From Reyranella soli (lineage in GTDB: Bacteria > Pseudomonadota > Alphaproteobacteria > Reyranellales > Reyranellaceae), in NCBI RefSeq assembly GCF_007992495.1, contig NZ_BKAJ01000029.1, forward strand, positions 1 through 37,129: a stretch of 37,129 bases of DNA. Reading direction: 5' to 3'. The translations under genes and the position numbers were made by a program. Positions 7,461-15,741 of this stretch are shown here, piece by piece (position 1 is the first letter of the stretch; the number at the start of each line of letters is the position of its first letter). Below the pieces are notes generated by a model. The model was not told the origin of the DNA, searched no databases, and saw only the letters and a program-made list of their open reading frames with translations.

Positions 7461-8462
7461 TCAGGCAAGGTAGCGGAGACAGCCTGTCTGTTCGAGCACC
7501 GGATCGAGCCGACGCCGCACGTCGCCCGGCAACGCCGCGAGCTTCTTGCGCAAGGCGTCGTGACACTTGCCCTGGTAGCGAAACGGCGCCTGGGCGTAGG
7601 GGCGGCTCATGATGTCGAGCAGAACCTCGTCCCTTCCCTCCTGCAGGGCCCGCGTGTTGGCGGCGAGGAACGGCAGGTAGGTCTCGCCGCAATGGCGCAG
7701 CAAGGCCGTCAGCGTCTCGGGCAACGGAGCTTTCGCGTCGATCCACTCGCCGTCGACGCCCGAGGCATCGTCGAGCCGCAGCAGCCAGCAATAGACGTCG
7801 GCCGCGCGCTCGCGCATCTCGGCCATCGGCGTTGGGTCGACTGACAGGATCTGCAGCTGGCCGAACAGGCCGAAATCGGCCAGCGACGGGCGCGAGCCGA
7901 ACAGGTAGGGAATGGTGCGCACGTGGCGGTCGAGCGTGTCGAGCACGAAGCGGTAACTCTCCTCGATCACCGGCCGGTTCTGCTCGGTGCACCCGACCAG
8001 CGCCATACGCCCGACCTGGCGGTCATTGAAAGCCTGCATGCCGGCCCGGCGCTCGGCGTCGGCCATCACGGGATCGCGCGAGGTTATGATCCAGGTCTGC
8101 GCGAAAGAACGGTCCGCCGCATAGTACCAGCGGTAATGGAACATCATCTTGGTGACCCATTCGTCGCCGAAGTCTTCCAGCAGGTCGCTGAGATAGGCGT
8201 GGACGGGATCGTCGGGGATGATCGAGCGCTCGCGATGCTCACGCTCGAGCGCATAGGCGAGCGGCGTCGAATCGTTCATCAGCCGGCCGTCGGGAAAGCG
8301 CAGGATCGGGATCACCGGCGGCAGGTTCGCCGCCACCGCCACGTCGCGCGGATTGCCGATGGCGTCCCACACGAACGGAATGCGCCGATAGCGCAGGATC
8401 GCCCGCATCTTCACGGAATACGGCGACGGATTGAAGCCGTGCAGGATGTAAGGAGTGGTCAT
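7461..8462 (-). CDS. Glutathione S-transferase family protein
   Basis: The N-terminal 80 residues look like the thioredoxin-like glutathione-binding domain of GSTs: YILHGFNPSPYSVKMRAILRYRRIPF (5-30), then VIPILRFPDGRLMNDSTPLAYAL with the cis-proline and the Ser/Asp pair that contacts glutathione. The rest is a helical C-terminal domain. At 333 aa it is longer than a canonical 200-220 aa GST, so it belongs to an extended subgroup. The role is probably conjugation, reduction or binding in the cytoplasm, with an unknown partner. It heads the GST-GNAT-HAD operon. A composite palindromic repeat separates it from pntB upstream. Confidence 0.85.
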   Translation of the reverse strand: MTTPYILHGFNPSPYSVKMRAILRYRRIPFVWDAIGNPRDVAVAANLPPVIPILRFPDGRLMNDSTPLAYALEREHRERSIIPDDPVHAYLSDLLEDFGDEWVTKMMFHYRWYYAADRSFAQTWIITSRDPVMADAERRAGMQAFNDRQVGRMALVGCTEQNRPVIEESYRFVLDTLDRHVRTIPYLFGSRPSLADFGLFGQLQILSVDPTPMAEMRERAADVYCWLLRLDDASGVDGEWIDAKAPLPETLTALLRHCGETYLPFLAANTRALQEGRDEVLLDIMSRPYAQAPFRYQGKCHDALRKKLAALPGDVRRRLDPVLEQTGCLRYLA

Positions 8463-8465
8463 TGT

Positions 8466-8576
8466 CTTCTGGACCGCGAGCCTCCGGCTCGCTCAAGCTC
8501 AACAGCGAGCCGGAGGCTCGCGGCCTGCCTTCGCCTGCGCGAAACCGCTTCGGCTTCGCGCAGGCAGGTCCGGAAG
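8466..8576. repeat. Palindromic element copy A (composite)
   Basis: A 20-bp perfect stem, CCGCGAGCCTCCGGCTCGCT (8474-8493) with its complement at 8504-8523, has a 10-nt loop. Next to it is a second hairpin with arms GCCTGCGCGAA (8533-8543) and TTCGCGCAGGC (8555-8565). The whole unit is enclosed by a near-perfect outer inverted repeat, CTTCTGGACC (8466-8475) and GGTCCGGAAG (8567-8576). It fills most of the gap between pntB and the GST gene. The core arm GCGAGCC-TCC-GGCTCGC has the layout of the other copies with changed but still paired bases. No U-run follows, so a simple intrinsic terminator is unlikely. Confidence 0.9.
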
Positions 8577-8595
8577 AGCATGAACGGCATCCCTG

Positions 8596-10005
8596 TCAGT
8601 GCGCCGATCCCTCCAGCGCCTTGACGATGTTCTCGCACATCGCCTTGGCGTCGGCGAACAGCATCATGGTGTTGTCGCGAAAGAACAGCTCATTGTCGAC
8701 GCCGGCATAGCCCGAGGCCATGCCGCGCTTCACGAACAGCACGGTCTGCGCCTTCTCGACGTCGAGGATGGGCATGCCGTAGATCGGGCTCTGCGGATCG
8801 GTCTTGGCCGCAGGGTTGGTGACGTCATTGGCGCCAATCACGAAGGCCACGTCGGTCGAGGCGAAGTCGCGGTTGATGTCGTCGAGCTCGAAGACCTCGT
8901 CGTAGGGCACGTTGGCCTCGGCCAGCAGCACGTTCATGTGGCCGGGCATGCGGCCCGCGACGGGATGGATGGCGTAGCGCACCTGCACGCCGTCCTTCTT
9001 CAGGAGGTCGGCCATCTCGCGTAGCGCGTGCTGGGCCTGGGCGACCGCCATGCCGTAGCCCGGCACGATGATCACCGACTGGGCATTTTTCATCAGGAAG
9101 GCCGCGTCCTCGGCCGAACCCGCCTTGACCGGCTTGTCGGTCTTGGCGTGCGCCGGGCCGGCCGCCGACGTGTCGGTGCCGAAGCCGCCCAGGATCACGT
9201 TGAAGATCGAGCGGTTCATGCCCTTGCACATGATGTAGCTCAGGATCGCGCCCGAGGAGCCGACCAGCGCGCCGGTGACGATCAGCGCCGTGTTGCCCAA
9301 GGTGAAACCGATGCCGGCCGCCGCCCATCCCGAATAGGAGTTCAGCATCGACACCACGACCGGCATGTCGGCGCCGCCGATCGGCAGGATCAGCAGGAAG
9401 CCGATCAGGAGCGACAGCACAATCAGCAGGACGAAGGTGACGGGATGGCCGCGCAGGGCGAACCACACCAGCAGCACCACCAGGATGATGCCGAGCAGCG
9501 CATTGAGCGGATGCTGGCCGCGGAACACCAGGGGCGAGCCCGTGACCAGGCCCTGCAGCTTGGCGAAGGCCACGACGGAGCCCGTGAAGGTGATGGCGCC
9601 GATCACCGTGCCCAGTCCCATCTCGATCAGGCTGTGCATCTTGATCTTGCCCGGCGTGCCGATGCCAAAGGCGTCAGGCGAGATGAAAGCCGCTGCCGCG
9701 ACGAACACCGCGGCGAGGCCGACCAGCGAGTGGAAGGCGGCCACCAGCTGCGGCAGGGCCGTCATCTGGATGCGCATGGCGACCACCGCGCCGATCGCGC
9801 CGCCGATGACCAGGCCACCGATGATCAGCCAGGGCGCGACCACGCCCGGCGAAGCGACGGTGACGCCGATTGCGATCACCATGCCGACGATGCCGTAGAG
9901 GTTGCCGCCACGCGAGGTCACGGGCGAGCTCAGGCCCCTGAGCGCCATGATGAAGCAGATGGCCGAGATCAAGTAGCCGTAGGCGGCGATTTCGTGGGTG
10001 ATCAC
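8596..10005 (-). CDS. pntB: NAD(P) transhydrogenase subunit beta
   Basis: PntB carries the proton channel and the NADP(H)-binding domain of the membrane transhydrogenase, which uses the proton gradient to make NADPH from NADH. The 469-aa sequence begins with about nine hydrophobic helices. It then has the soluble domain III with GYGMAVAQAQHALREM, HPVAGRMPGHMNVLLAEA, FVIGANDVTNPAA, and VKRGMASGYAGVDNELF near the end. The start is a GTG at 10003-10005, matching the family N-terminus (MITHEIAAYGYLISAICF). It is the third gene of pntAA-pntAB-pntB, 19 bp after pntAB. Confidence 0.98.
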   Translation of the reverse strand: MITHEIAAYGYLISAICFIMALRGLSSPVTSRGGNLYGIVGMVIAIGVTVASPGVVAPWLIIGGLVIGGAIGAVVAMRIQMTALPQLVAAFHSLVGLAAVFVAAAAFISPDAFGIGTPGKIKMHSLIEMGLGTVIGAITFTGSVVAFAKLQGLVTGSPLVFRGQHPLNALLGIILVVLLVWFALRGHPVTFVLLIVLSLLIGFLLILPIGGADMPVVVSMLNSYSGWAAAGIGFTLGNTALIVTGALVGSSGAILSYIMCKGMNRSIFNVILGGFGTDTSAAGPAHAKTDKPVKAGSAEDAAFLMKNAQSVIIVPGYGMAVAQAQHALREMADLLKKDGVQVRYAIHPVAGRMPGHMNVLLAEANVPYDEVFELDDINRDFASTDVAFVIGANDVTNPAAKTDPQSPIYGMPILDVEKAQTVLFVKRGMASGYAGVDNELFFRDNTMMLFADAKAMCENIVKALEGSAH

Positions 10006-10024
10006 CTTATATTCTCCCGCCCGC

Positions 10025-10450
10025 CTACTTCTTGACCGGCTTCTTCTTGAACATCGACAGCATGCGATGCGTGACGATGAAGCCGCCGAAGATGTTGACC
10101 GCGGCCAGCACGACGGCGATGCCGCCGAACAGCTGCGCGGCGCCCAGCCCCTTCAGGCCCGCCGCCAGCAGCGCGCCGACGATGATCACCGACGAGACGG
10201 CGTTGGTGACGGCCATCAGCGGCGAATGCAGCGCCGGCGTCACCCGCCACACAACGTAGTAACCGACGAAGCAGGCGAGGGCGAAGATGGTGAGCAGCGA
10301 GACGAACGGCATGTGGCCGTCGGGCAGCGCAGCCACCGGGCCCTGGGCCGCGGCATCGATGATCTGCTGGGCCACGCCCTTGAGGCTGGTGGCGAGCTCC
10401 TCCGCCTGGGTCGCGAGCTTGGCGGCTTCGCCGGCGATTCTGTCGTCCAT
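10025..10450 (-). CDS. pntAB: NAD(P) transhydrogenase subunit alpha part 2
   Basis: This 141-aa protein is the membrane part of the transhydrogenase alpha chain, which is encoded separately in alphaproteobacteria but fused to the soluble part in E. coli PntA. After a polar, probably helical N-terminus of about 45 residues it has hydrophobic segments: [20 protein letters not shown], then [16 protein letters not shown] and [19 protein letters not shown]. It ends in the basic tail MFKKKPVKK. It starts 9 bp after pntAA and precedes pntB. The split organisation is the proton-pumping type. Confidence 0.96.
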   Translation of the reverse strand: MDDRIAGEAAKLATQAEELATSLKGVAQQIIDAAAQGPVAALPDGHMPFVSLLTIFALACFVGYYVVWRVTPALHSPLMAVTNAVSSVIIVGALLAAGLKGLGAAQLFGGIAVVLAAVNIFGGFIVTHRMLSMFKKKPVKK

Positions 10451-10459
10451 CGGGCGTTC

Positions 10460-11614
10460 CTAGGTCTGCGAGGTGAGCGACGGGTGCACGACCTGGCCGT
10501 TCTGGATCACCAGCGTGCCCTTCACGACCTCGTCGTTGGTGTCGATCTTGAGCGCCTTGGTCTGCTTGTCGACCATCGGCGTAATGAAGTTGAGCAGGTT
10601 GCGCGCGAACAACGCAGAGGCATCGGTGGCAAGCTCACTGGGCAGGTTGGCCGGGCCGACGATCTTCACGCCGTGCTTCTCGACCACCTTGCCGAATTCC
10701 GACAACGGGCAGTTGCCGCCCTGTTCGACCGCCATGTCGACGATCACCGAGCCGGGCTTCATGGTCTTGACCATGTCCTCGCTCACCAGCACCGGCGCCT
10801 TGCGGCCGGGGATCAGCGCGGTGGTGATGACGATGTCCTGGGTCTTGATGTGATCGGCGACCAGCGCGGCCTGCTTGGCCTGGTATTCGGGGCTCATCTG
10901 TTTGGCATAGCCGCCCGCCGTCTCCGCCGCCTTGAACTCGTCGTCCTCGACGGCGACGAACTTGGCGCCGAGCGACTGCACCTGCTCCTTGGTGGCCGGG
11001 CGCACGTCGGTCGCCGTCACGATCGAGCCGAGCCGACGCGCCGTGGCGATCGCCTGGAGGCCTGCCACGCCGACGCCCATGATGAAGGCGCGCGAGGGCG
11101 CGAGCGTGCCACCCGGCGTCATCATCTGCGGGAAAATGCGGCCGAAGTGGTTGGCCGCCAGGAGGACCGCCTTGTAGCCCGCGAGGTTTGCCTGCGAGCT
11201 CAGAATGTCCATCGACTGCGCGCGGGTGATGCGCGGAATCAATTCGAGGGCGAACGCGGTCACGCCCTTCGCCGCCAGCGCCGACACCAAGTCTGCATTG
11301 GTGAGCGCGCCCAAAGGCGACATCAACACCTGACCCTGACGCAGCAGGGCGAGCTCGTCGATGCCGTCGGCAGCCTGCATGGGCCGCTGGATCTTGAAAA
11401 CGATGTCGGCCGCTGCGGCCGCGGATGCCGCATCCGGCACGATCATTGCACCGGCCTCGGCATAGGCCTCGTCGGTGTAAGCCGCGGCAACGCCAGCGCC
11501 CGTCTCGATCACAATCTCTTCCGCACCCAGCGCTTTCAGTTTCTTGACGGTCTCGGGAGTCGCGGCCACGCGGGTCTCATGTGGCCGGCGTTCTTTGAGA
11601 ATGGCGATTTTCAT
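10460..11614 (-). CDS. pntAA: NAD(P) transhydrogenase subunit alpha part 1
   Basis: This is the soluble NAD(H)-binding domain I of transhydrogenase, related to alanine dehydrogenase. The 384-aa protein starts at the ATG at 11612-11614 (MKIAILKERRPHETRVAATP), the family start; the open frame runs 18 codons further but without homology. Visible blocks are ETGAGVAAAYTDEAYAEAGA, the Rossmann fold MGVGVAGLQAIATARRLG, TDVRPATKEQVQSLGAKF, ALIPGRKAPVLV and GSVIVDMAVEQGGNCP. It heads the pnt operon. The 138-bp gap to the divergent hydroxyacid dehydrogenase gene must hold its promoter. Confidence 0.97.
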   Translation of the reverse strand: MKIAILKERRPHETRVAATPETVKKLKALGAEEIVIETGAGVAAAYTDEAYAEAGAMIVPDAASAAAAADIVFKIQRPMQAADGIDELALLRQGQVLMSPLGALTNADLVSALAAKGVTAFALELIPRITRAQSMDILSSQANLAGYKAVLLAANHFGRIFPQMMTPGGTLAPSRAFIMGVGVAGLQAIATARRLGSIVTATDVRPATKEQVQSLGAKFVAVEDDEFKAAETAGGYAKQMSPEYQAKQAALVADHIKTQDIVITTALIPGRKAPVLVSEDMVKTMKPGSVIVDMAVEQGGNCPLSEFGKVVEKHGVKIVGPANLPSELATDASALFARNLLNFITPMVDKQTKALKIDTNDEVVKGTLVIQNGQVVHPSLTSQT

Positions 11615-11752
11615 GGAGCAACGGGTGGTTGGAGACGCAGAAAGCGGACTTCGCGGCGCACCTTGCACAGGGCCCGCTTCTTTGCCAAGGCGGATTTTCG
11701 CCGCGTGGTAGACGCACGTTTACGGACCGTGCAGGGCACAGGATACTGGAAC

Positions 11753-12748
11753 ATGGCTCAACGTCCCGTCATCCTCACTGGCTTCCATTTCACCAAGACA
11801 GCGCTCGCAGCCCTCTCCGAGGGCTACGAGATCGCGGGTCACATGGACAGGCCCGACCCAGCGTTGGTTCCGGTCGCCGCCCAACCGCATGTCCAGGCGC
11901 TGGTTACCACCGGAAGCGTCGGCGCCTCCGATGCACTGATGGCGGCGATGCCGCGGCTGTCGCTGATCTGCTGCTACGGCACGGGCTATGAACGGATGGA
12001 TCTCGCCGCCGCGCGCAAGCGCAACATCATGGTAACGCATGGGGCGGACGCCAATGCGCCCGATGTCGCCGAGATGGCGGTCGGCATCCTGCTCGCCTCG
12101 ACGCGGCGCATCGTGCGCGCCGACAAGATGATCCGCCGCGGCGACTGGACCAAGCGCATCCCCAACCGCTTCGGCCCCATCGCCGGCCTGTCCGGCGGCA
12201 AGGTCGGCATCCTGGGTCTCGGCGCCATCGGCATGGAGTTCGTCAAGCGCATAAAAGGCTTCGACGTCGAGATCGGCTATTGCAACCGCAGCAAGCGGAG
12301 CGACGTCGACTTTGCCTATTTCCCCAACGTCATGGCGCTCGCGACCTGGTGCGACTACCTGATCGTCGCCTTGCGCTCCGACGCCTCCAACCGGCACATC
12401 ATCAATGCCGAGGTGCTTAAGGCGCTGGGGCCGCGCGGTCATGTCCTGAACATCAGCCGCGGCTGGGCAGTCGACGAGGCGGCCCTCGCCGACGCCTTGC
12501 GCCACAACGTCATCGAGGGCGCGGCGCTCGACGTCTTTGACGAGGAGCCCTACGAGGGCCAGGAGCTGCTGGGCCTCGACAACCTGGTGATGACGCCGCA
12601 TTTCGGCGGCGGCACCGAGCATGCCCAGCGCCGCATGACCTCACTGGTCCGCCGCAATCTCGATGCCCACTTCGCCGGCAAGCCGGTGATCTCTCCGGTA
12701 CCCGAGCTGCGCGACATGGCCGCCATTCCGGACGGTCGGCTTCGATAG
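11753..12748 (+). CDS. D-2-hydroxyacid dehydrogenase
   Basis: This 331-aa protein is an NAD(P)-dependent D-isomer-specific 2-hydroxyacid dehydrogenase, closest in feel to glyoxylate/hydroxypyruvate reductases. It has the Rossmann motif GLGAIG (155-160), the catalytic arginine in NISRGWAVDE (R236), the glutamate in DVFDEEP (E265), and the histidine in TPHFGGGTEHA (H283). I start it at the ATG at 11753. The same frame is open upstream for some 585 codons, but that part is only the reverse side of the pnt genes. Substrate is unassigned. The gene converges with the SanA/YdcF gene, with palindromic element B between them. Confidence 0.93.
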   Translation: MAQRPVILTGFHFTKTALAALSEGYEIAGHMDRPDPALVPVAAQPHVQALVTTGSVGASDALMAAMPRLSLICCYGTGYERMDLAAARKRNIMVTHGADANAPDVAEMAVGILLASTRRIVRADKMIRRGDWTKRIPNRFGPIAGLSGGKVGILGLGAIGMEFVKRIKGFDVEIGYCNRSKRSDVDFAYFPNVMALATWCDYLIVALRSDASNRHIINAEVLKALGPRGHVLNISRGWAVDEAALADALRHNVIEGAALDVFDEEPYEGQELLGLDNLVMTPHFGGGTEHAQRRMTSLVRRNLDAHFAGKPVISPVPELRDMAAIPDGRLR

Positions 12749-12750
12749 TT

Positions 12751-12809
12751 GGAGCGCGGACCTCCAGGTCCGCATCATGATCATCAGCGGACCTGGAGGT
12801 CCGCGCTCC
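12751..12809. repeat. Palindromic element copy B
   Basis: Two 23-nt arms (12751-12773 and 12787-12809) are perfect inverted copies across the 13-nt loop ATCATGATCATCA. Each arm is itself a hairpin, GCGGACC-TCCA-GGTCCGC, bordered outside by GGAGC. The element sits between convergent genes, 3 bp after the hydroxyacid dehydrogenase stop and 13 bp from the SanA/YdcF stop. It is symmetrical and so could protect or end both transcripts. Confidence 0.93.
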
Positions 12810-12821
12810 GGCAAGACCCAG

Positions 12822-13463
12822 CTATGACGGCGGATCGACCCCGATCTTCACCGGCGGACTGCTGTCGCGTGCCGGTGCGTCTGTCCAGACGTCGAAGTAG
12901 GCGCGCAGCGCCGAAGGGAAGCGGCGCAACTCGGTGAAGATACTGTACGGCGAATCGACGTCGCGCGCCTCGAACCCCCAGGCCTCGATGCCGGCGTGAC
13001 GCGCCTGGAACAGCGCCCGGCTGAGGTGAAAGCGCTGCGACACGATGATGAGGCGCTTCTGGCCAAAGACATCACGCGCGCGCAACACCGAGTCCCAAGT
13101 CCGATAGCCCGCCGGATCGCCGTAGATCGCCGCCGTCGGCACGCCGCGCTCGACCAGGCCAGCGCGCATCGCGGCGGGTTCGTCGGGGCTGCCGGAGACA
13201 ATGAAGTATTTGACCTTGTCCGCCTTCCACAGCGCGGCGGCGGCGTCGAGGCGATGGACAAAATAGACGTTGGGCCCGCCCTCCGGGCCGATCGGCGCCG
13301 TACCGAGCACCAGCGCCACCTCGACGTTGGGCAGGCGCGCAACATCGTTGAACGATCGCTCCTCGGCCGTCTGGTCGAGCCGCCGCTCGGCGAGCCACGC
13401 AAGCAGCACAACGGCAAGAGCCAGCGCGCCCAGAACAAACAGGGCGAACAGGATCAGGCGCAT
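12822..13463 (-). CDS. SanA/YdcF-like (DUF218) envelope protein
   Basis: This 213-aa protein has one N-terminal membrane anchor (residues 2-27, LILFALFVLGALALAVVLLAWLA). A DUF218/SanA-type domain follows: VALVLGTAPIGPEGGPNVYFVHRLDAA, then YFIVSGSPDEPAAMRAGLVERGVP, and SQRFHLSRALFQARHAGIEAWGFEA. The E. coli relatives SanA and ElyC act at the inner membrane or periplasm in envelope integrity; the exact biochemical role is unclear. The length and the LVLGT, SG and FHLxRA motifs fit the family well. The domain probably faces the periplasm. Confidence 0.88.
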   Translation of the reverse strand: MRLILFALFVLGALALAVVLLAWLAERRLDQTAEERSFNDVARLPNVEVALVLGTAPIGPEGGPNVYFVHRLDAAAALWKADKVKYFIVSGSPDEPAAMRAGLVERGVPTAAIYGDPAGYRTWDSVLRARDVFGQKRLIIVSQRFHLSRALFQARHAGIEAWGFEARDVDSPYSIFTELRRFPSALRAYFDVWTDAPARDSSPPVKIGVDPPS

Positions 13464-13508
13464 GCACCACGCCTTGATCGTATCTGACTGCCTCTATAGA
13501 CCGGCAGC

Positions 13509-15149
13509 ATGCCCCGTCTCACAACTGCCGAAGCCACGGTCGAAACCCTCCTGCGCCATGGCATCGACACCGTCTATGCCCTGCCCGGCCTGCACCACGA
13601 TCCATTGTTCGACGCCTTCTATCACGCCGGTGCTAACAGCAAAGAGGGCCGGTTGCGCGTGATTCATCCGCGGCACGAGCAGACCGCGGGCTACATGGCG
13701 TTGGGCGCGGCACTGGCGACGGGCAAGCCGCAAGCCTTCGCCGTGGTGCCGGGACCGGGCATGCTGAATGCGGGCGCAGCGCTGCTCACCGCCTACGGCA
13801 TGAACGCGCCGGTGATCGGCCTGATCGGACAGATCCCTCAGGCCGACATCGACAAGGGTCACGGCCATCTGCACGAGATCCACGACCAGCTCGGCCTGCT
13901 ACGCCACATCACCAAGTGGGCCGAGCGCATCAGAGGCCCGCAGGAGGCGCCGACGCTGGTGAGCCAGGCGGTGTGGCACGCCACCACCGGCCGGCCGCGG
14001 CCTGTCGCATTGGAATGCGCCCTCGACACCTGGGCCAAGCGGGCCGAGGTGGTGTTGCCCGACGCACCCCTGCCAAAGCCTGCCGAAGCGATCGACGATG
14101 AGGCGATCGCGGCGGCAGCCAAGATCCTGGGTGCCGCCGAGCGGCCGATCATCGTGATTGGCGGCGGCGCCATCGGCGCCAGCGCCGAGGTGATCGAGCT
14201 CGCCGAGATGCTGGAAGCGCCGGTCAGCTCCTATCGCCGCGGGCGCGGCGTCATCCCGAGCAGCCATCGGCTGGCCGTCGACATGCCGGTCGGCCATCGC
14301 CTATGGAAGGATGCCGACGCCGTGCTGGCGGTCGGTACGCGCTTCTTCATCCAGAATGGCAGCTGGGGCATCGACAAGGACCTGAAGGTCGTGCGCCTCG
14401 ACATCGATCCCGACGAGCCCGAGCGCCTGCGCAAGCCTGACGTGACGTTGCTGGGTGATGCAGCACCGCAACTGCGCGCACTGATCGCGGCGCTGGCCAA
14501 GCACAACCGGCCGCGCCCGTCGCGCGCCGATGAGCTGAAGGGCCATCGCGCCTGGCTCGCCGAGCGCCTGTCGCGACTGGAGCCGCAGGTCTCGTTCCTG
14601 AAGGCGATCCGTGCCGCGCTGCCCGAGGACGGCATCTTCGTCGACGAGGTCTCGCAGATCGGCTTCGCCTCACGCGTGGCCCTTCCCATAGAGCAGCCGC
14701 GCACCTTCCTGTCGCCCGGCTACCAGGACAATCTCGGCTGGGGCTTCGGCACGGCGCTGGGCGCCAAGGCGGCGATGCCCGACCGCAAGGTGCTGGCGAT
14801 CGCCGGCGACGGCGGCTTCATGTACCAGGTCGGCGAGCTCGCCACCGCGGTCCGCCACAATCTCGCGGTCGTCGTCGTGGTGTTCGACAATGGCGGCTTC
14901 GGCAACGTCAAGCGCATCCAGCAGCAGCACTACGGCAATCGCCTGATCGCGTCGGACCTGCACAACCCCGACTTCGTCAAGCTCGCCGAGAGTTTCGGCG
15001 TGGCCTCGTTCAAGGCCCTCGACGCGCCCCAGCTCGAGGACTGCCTGAAGAAGGCCTTCGCGCTCAATGCGCCGGCACTGGTCTGGGTGCCGCACGGCGA
15101 CGTGCCGAGCCCGTGGGATCTGATCATGATGCCGCGGGTCAGGGGTTGA
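13509..15149 (+). CDS. Thiamine diphosphate-dependent enzyme (acetolactate synthase-like)
   Basis: This 546-aa protein has the three-domain layout of ThDP enzymes of the acetolactate synthase/benzoylformate decarboxylase superfamily. The cofactor-activating glutamate is E57 in RHEQTAGYMA. A central nucleotide-binding-like domain contains IVIGGGAIGASAEV. The C-terminal ThDP motif starts GDGGFMYQVGELATAV and closes with DNGGFGNVKR, where many relatives have NN. The reaction, whether a decarboxylase, a synthase or an oxalyl-CoA-type enzyme, cannot be fixed from sequence. No small regulatory subunit gene is adjacent, so a biosynthetic IlvB role is unlikely. It converges with the lipoprotein gene. 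Confidence 0.88.
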   Translation: MPRLTTAEATVETLLRHGIDTVYALPGLHHDPLFDAFYHAGANSKEGRLRVIHPRHEQTAGYMALGAALATGKPQAFAVVPGPGMLNAGAALLTAYGMNAPVIGLIGQIPQADIDKGHGHLHEIHDQLGLLRHITKWAERIRGPQEAPTLVSQAVWHATTGRPRPVALECALDTWAKRAEVVLPDAPLPKPAEAIDDEAIAAAAKILGAAERPIIVIGGGAIGASAEVIELAEMLEAPVSSYRRGRGVIPSSHRLAVDMPVGHRLWKDADAVLAVGTRFFIQNGSWGIDKDLKVVRLDIDPDEPERLRKPDVTLLGDAAPQLRALIAALAKHNRPRPSRADELKGHRAWLAERLSRLEPQVSFLKAIRAALPEDGIFVDEVSQIGFASRVALPIEQPRTFLSPGYQDNLGWGFGTALGAKAAMPDRKVLAIAGDGGFMYQVGELATAVRHNLAVVVVVFDNGGFGNVKRIQQQHYGNRLIASDLHNPDFVKLAESFGVASFKALDAPQLEDCLKKAFALNAPALVWVPHGDVPSPWDLIMMPRVRG

Positions 15150-15165
15150 CGCTTCGAGCCCACGA

Positions 15166-15182
15166 AGGCGGTCCTACCGCCT
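15166..15182. terminator. Hairpin between convergent genes
   Basis: AGGCGGT (15166-15172), CCT loop, ACCGCCT (15176-15182) is a perfect 7-bp hairpin in the 38-bp gap between the ThDP enzyme and lipoprotein stops. No T-run follows on either side, so this is a weak bidirectional terminator candidate. Confidence 0.35.
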
Positions 15183-15187
15183 GACAT

Positions 15188-15631
15188 TCATCTTCGCCCG
15201 CCGTGAGAACCGCCGTGGCGGTGCCCGCCTTTGTGGGACCCGCCATGGTGGGACGCGCCATTATGCCGGAAACCATGATGGTGAAAGCGAGGGGCCAAGA
15301 AGACCGGGCCGCCGACAAACCACGGCCCATAGAACCAGGGGTCCCACCAGTAGGATGGCTCGGAATAAGGATTCGGATAGATCGCCTGTGGCGGCAGCGT
15401 GTAGACCTGCTGCGGCAAGCCGGGCGTGTTCAGCGTAACCTGCCAACTGCCATCGGGCTGCTGGCACGTTTGACCGGCGGCCTGTTGCTGCTGCCCTTCA
15501 ACCATGACCTGCACGGTGAACTCGCGGCATCTCCAGAAGGTCATCTGCGCCGGGGCAAGTGCAGTATCGGGCGCGCTCGGAGGAACCGGGCCGACACAGC
15601 CCGCCAAGAACAACGTCAGTGCGGCACTCAA
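15188..15631 (-). CDS. His/Gly-rich lipoprotein (start possibly frameshifted)
   Basis: The readable frame gives 147 aa from a TTG: MSAALTLFLAGCVGP, with a lipobox LAGC (C12), so a lipidated envelope protein is likely. The middle part is rich in Pro, Tyr and Trp (YWWDPWFYGPWFVGG), and the tail is rich in His and Gly (SHHGGSHKGGHRHGG), which may bind metal. I do not recognise a family. The TTG start lacks the usual positive N-terminus. A GTG at 15643-15645 with GGGAG 6 nt upstream (15652-15656) would start MRIPF, but reads into a stop at the T5 run (15630-15634). One extra T would join it in frame to give MRIPFLSAALTLFLAGC, an ideal lipoprotein signal. Confidence 0.75.
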   Translation of the reverse strand: MSAALTLFLAGCVGPVPPSAPDTALAPAQMTFWRCREFTVQVMVEGQQQQAAGQTCQQPDGSWQVTLNTPGLPQQVYTLPPQAIYPNPYSEPSYWWDPWFYGPWFVGGPVFLAPRFHHHGFRHNGASHHGGSHKGGHRHGGSHGGRR

Positions 15632-15741
15632 AAAGGGATACGCACATCAATCTCCCGGAATGAGACGGAGAGACCTCGTCGTGCTGACGCCATTCTCGAC
15701 GCCTGCCGTTCGATCGTCAATGGCGCAGAACGGAGTGCCTG

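Noticed and set aside
9998..11752. Very long open frame (about 585 codons) on the plus strand leading into the hydroxyacid dehydrogenase
   Set aside because: It is the reverse side of pntB/pntAB/pntAA codons; its translation is Arg/His/Asp-rich low-complexity with no homology, a usual effect of high GC. The real gene starts at 11753.
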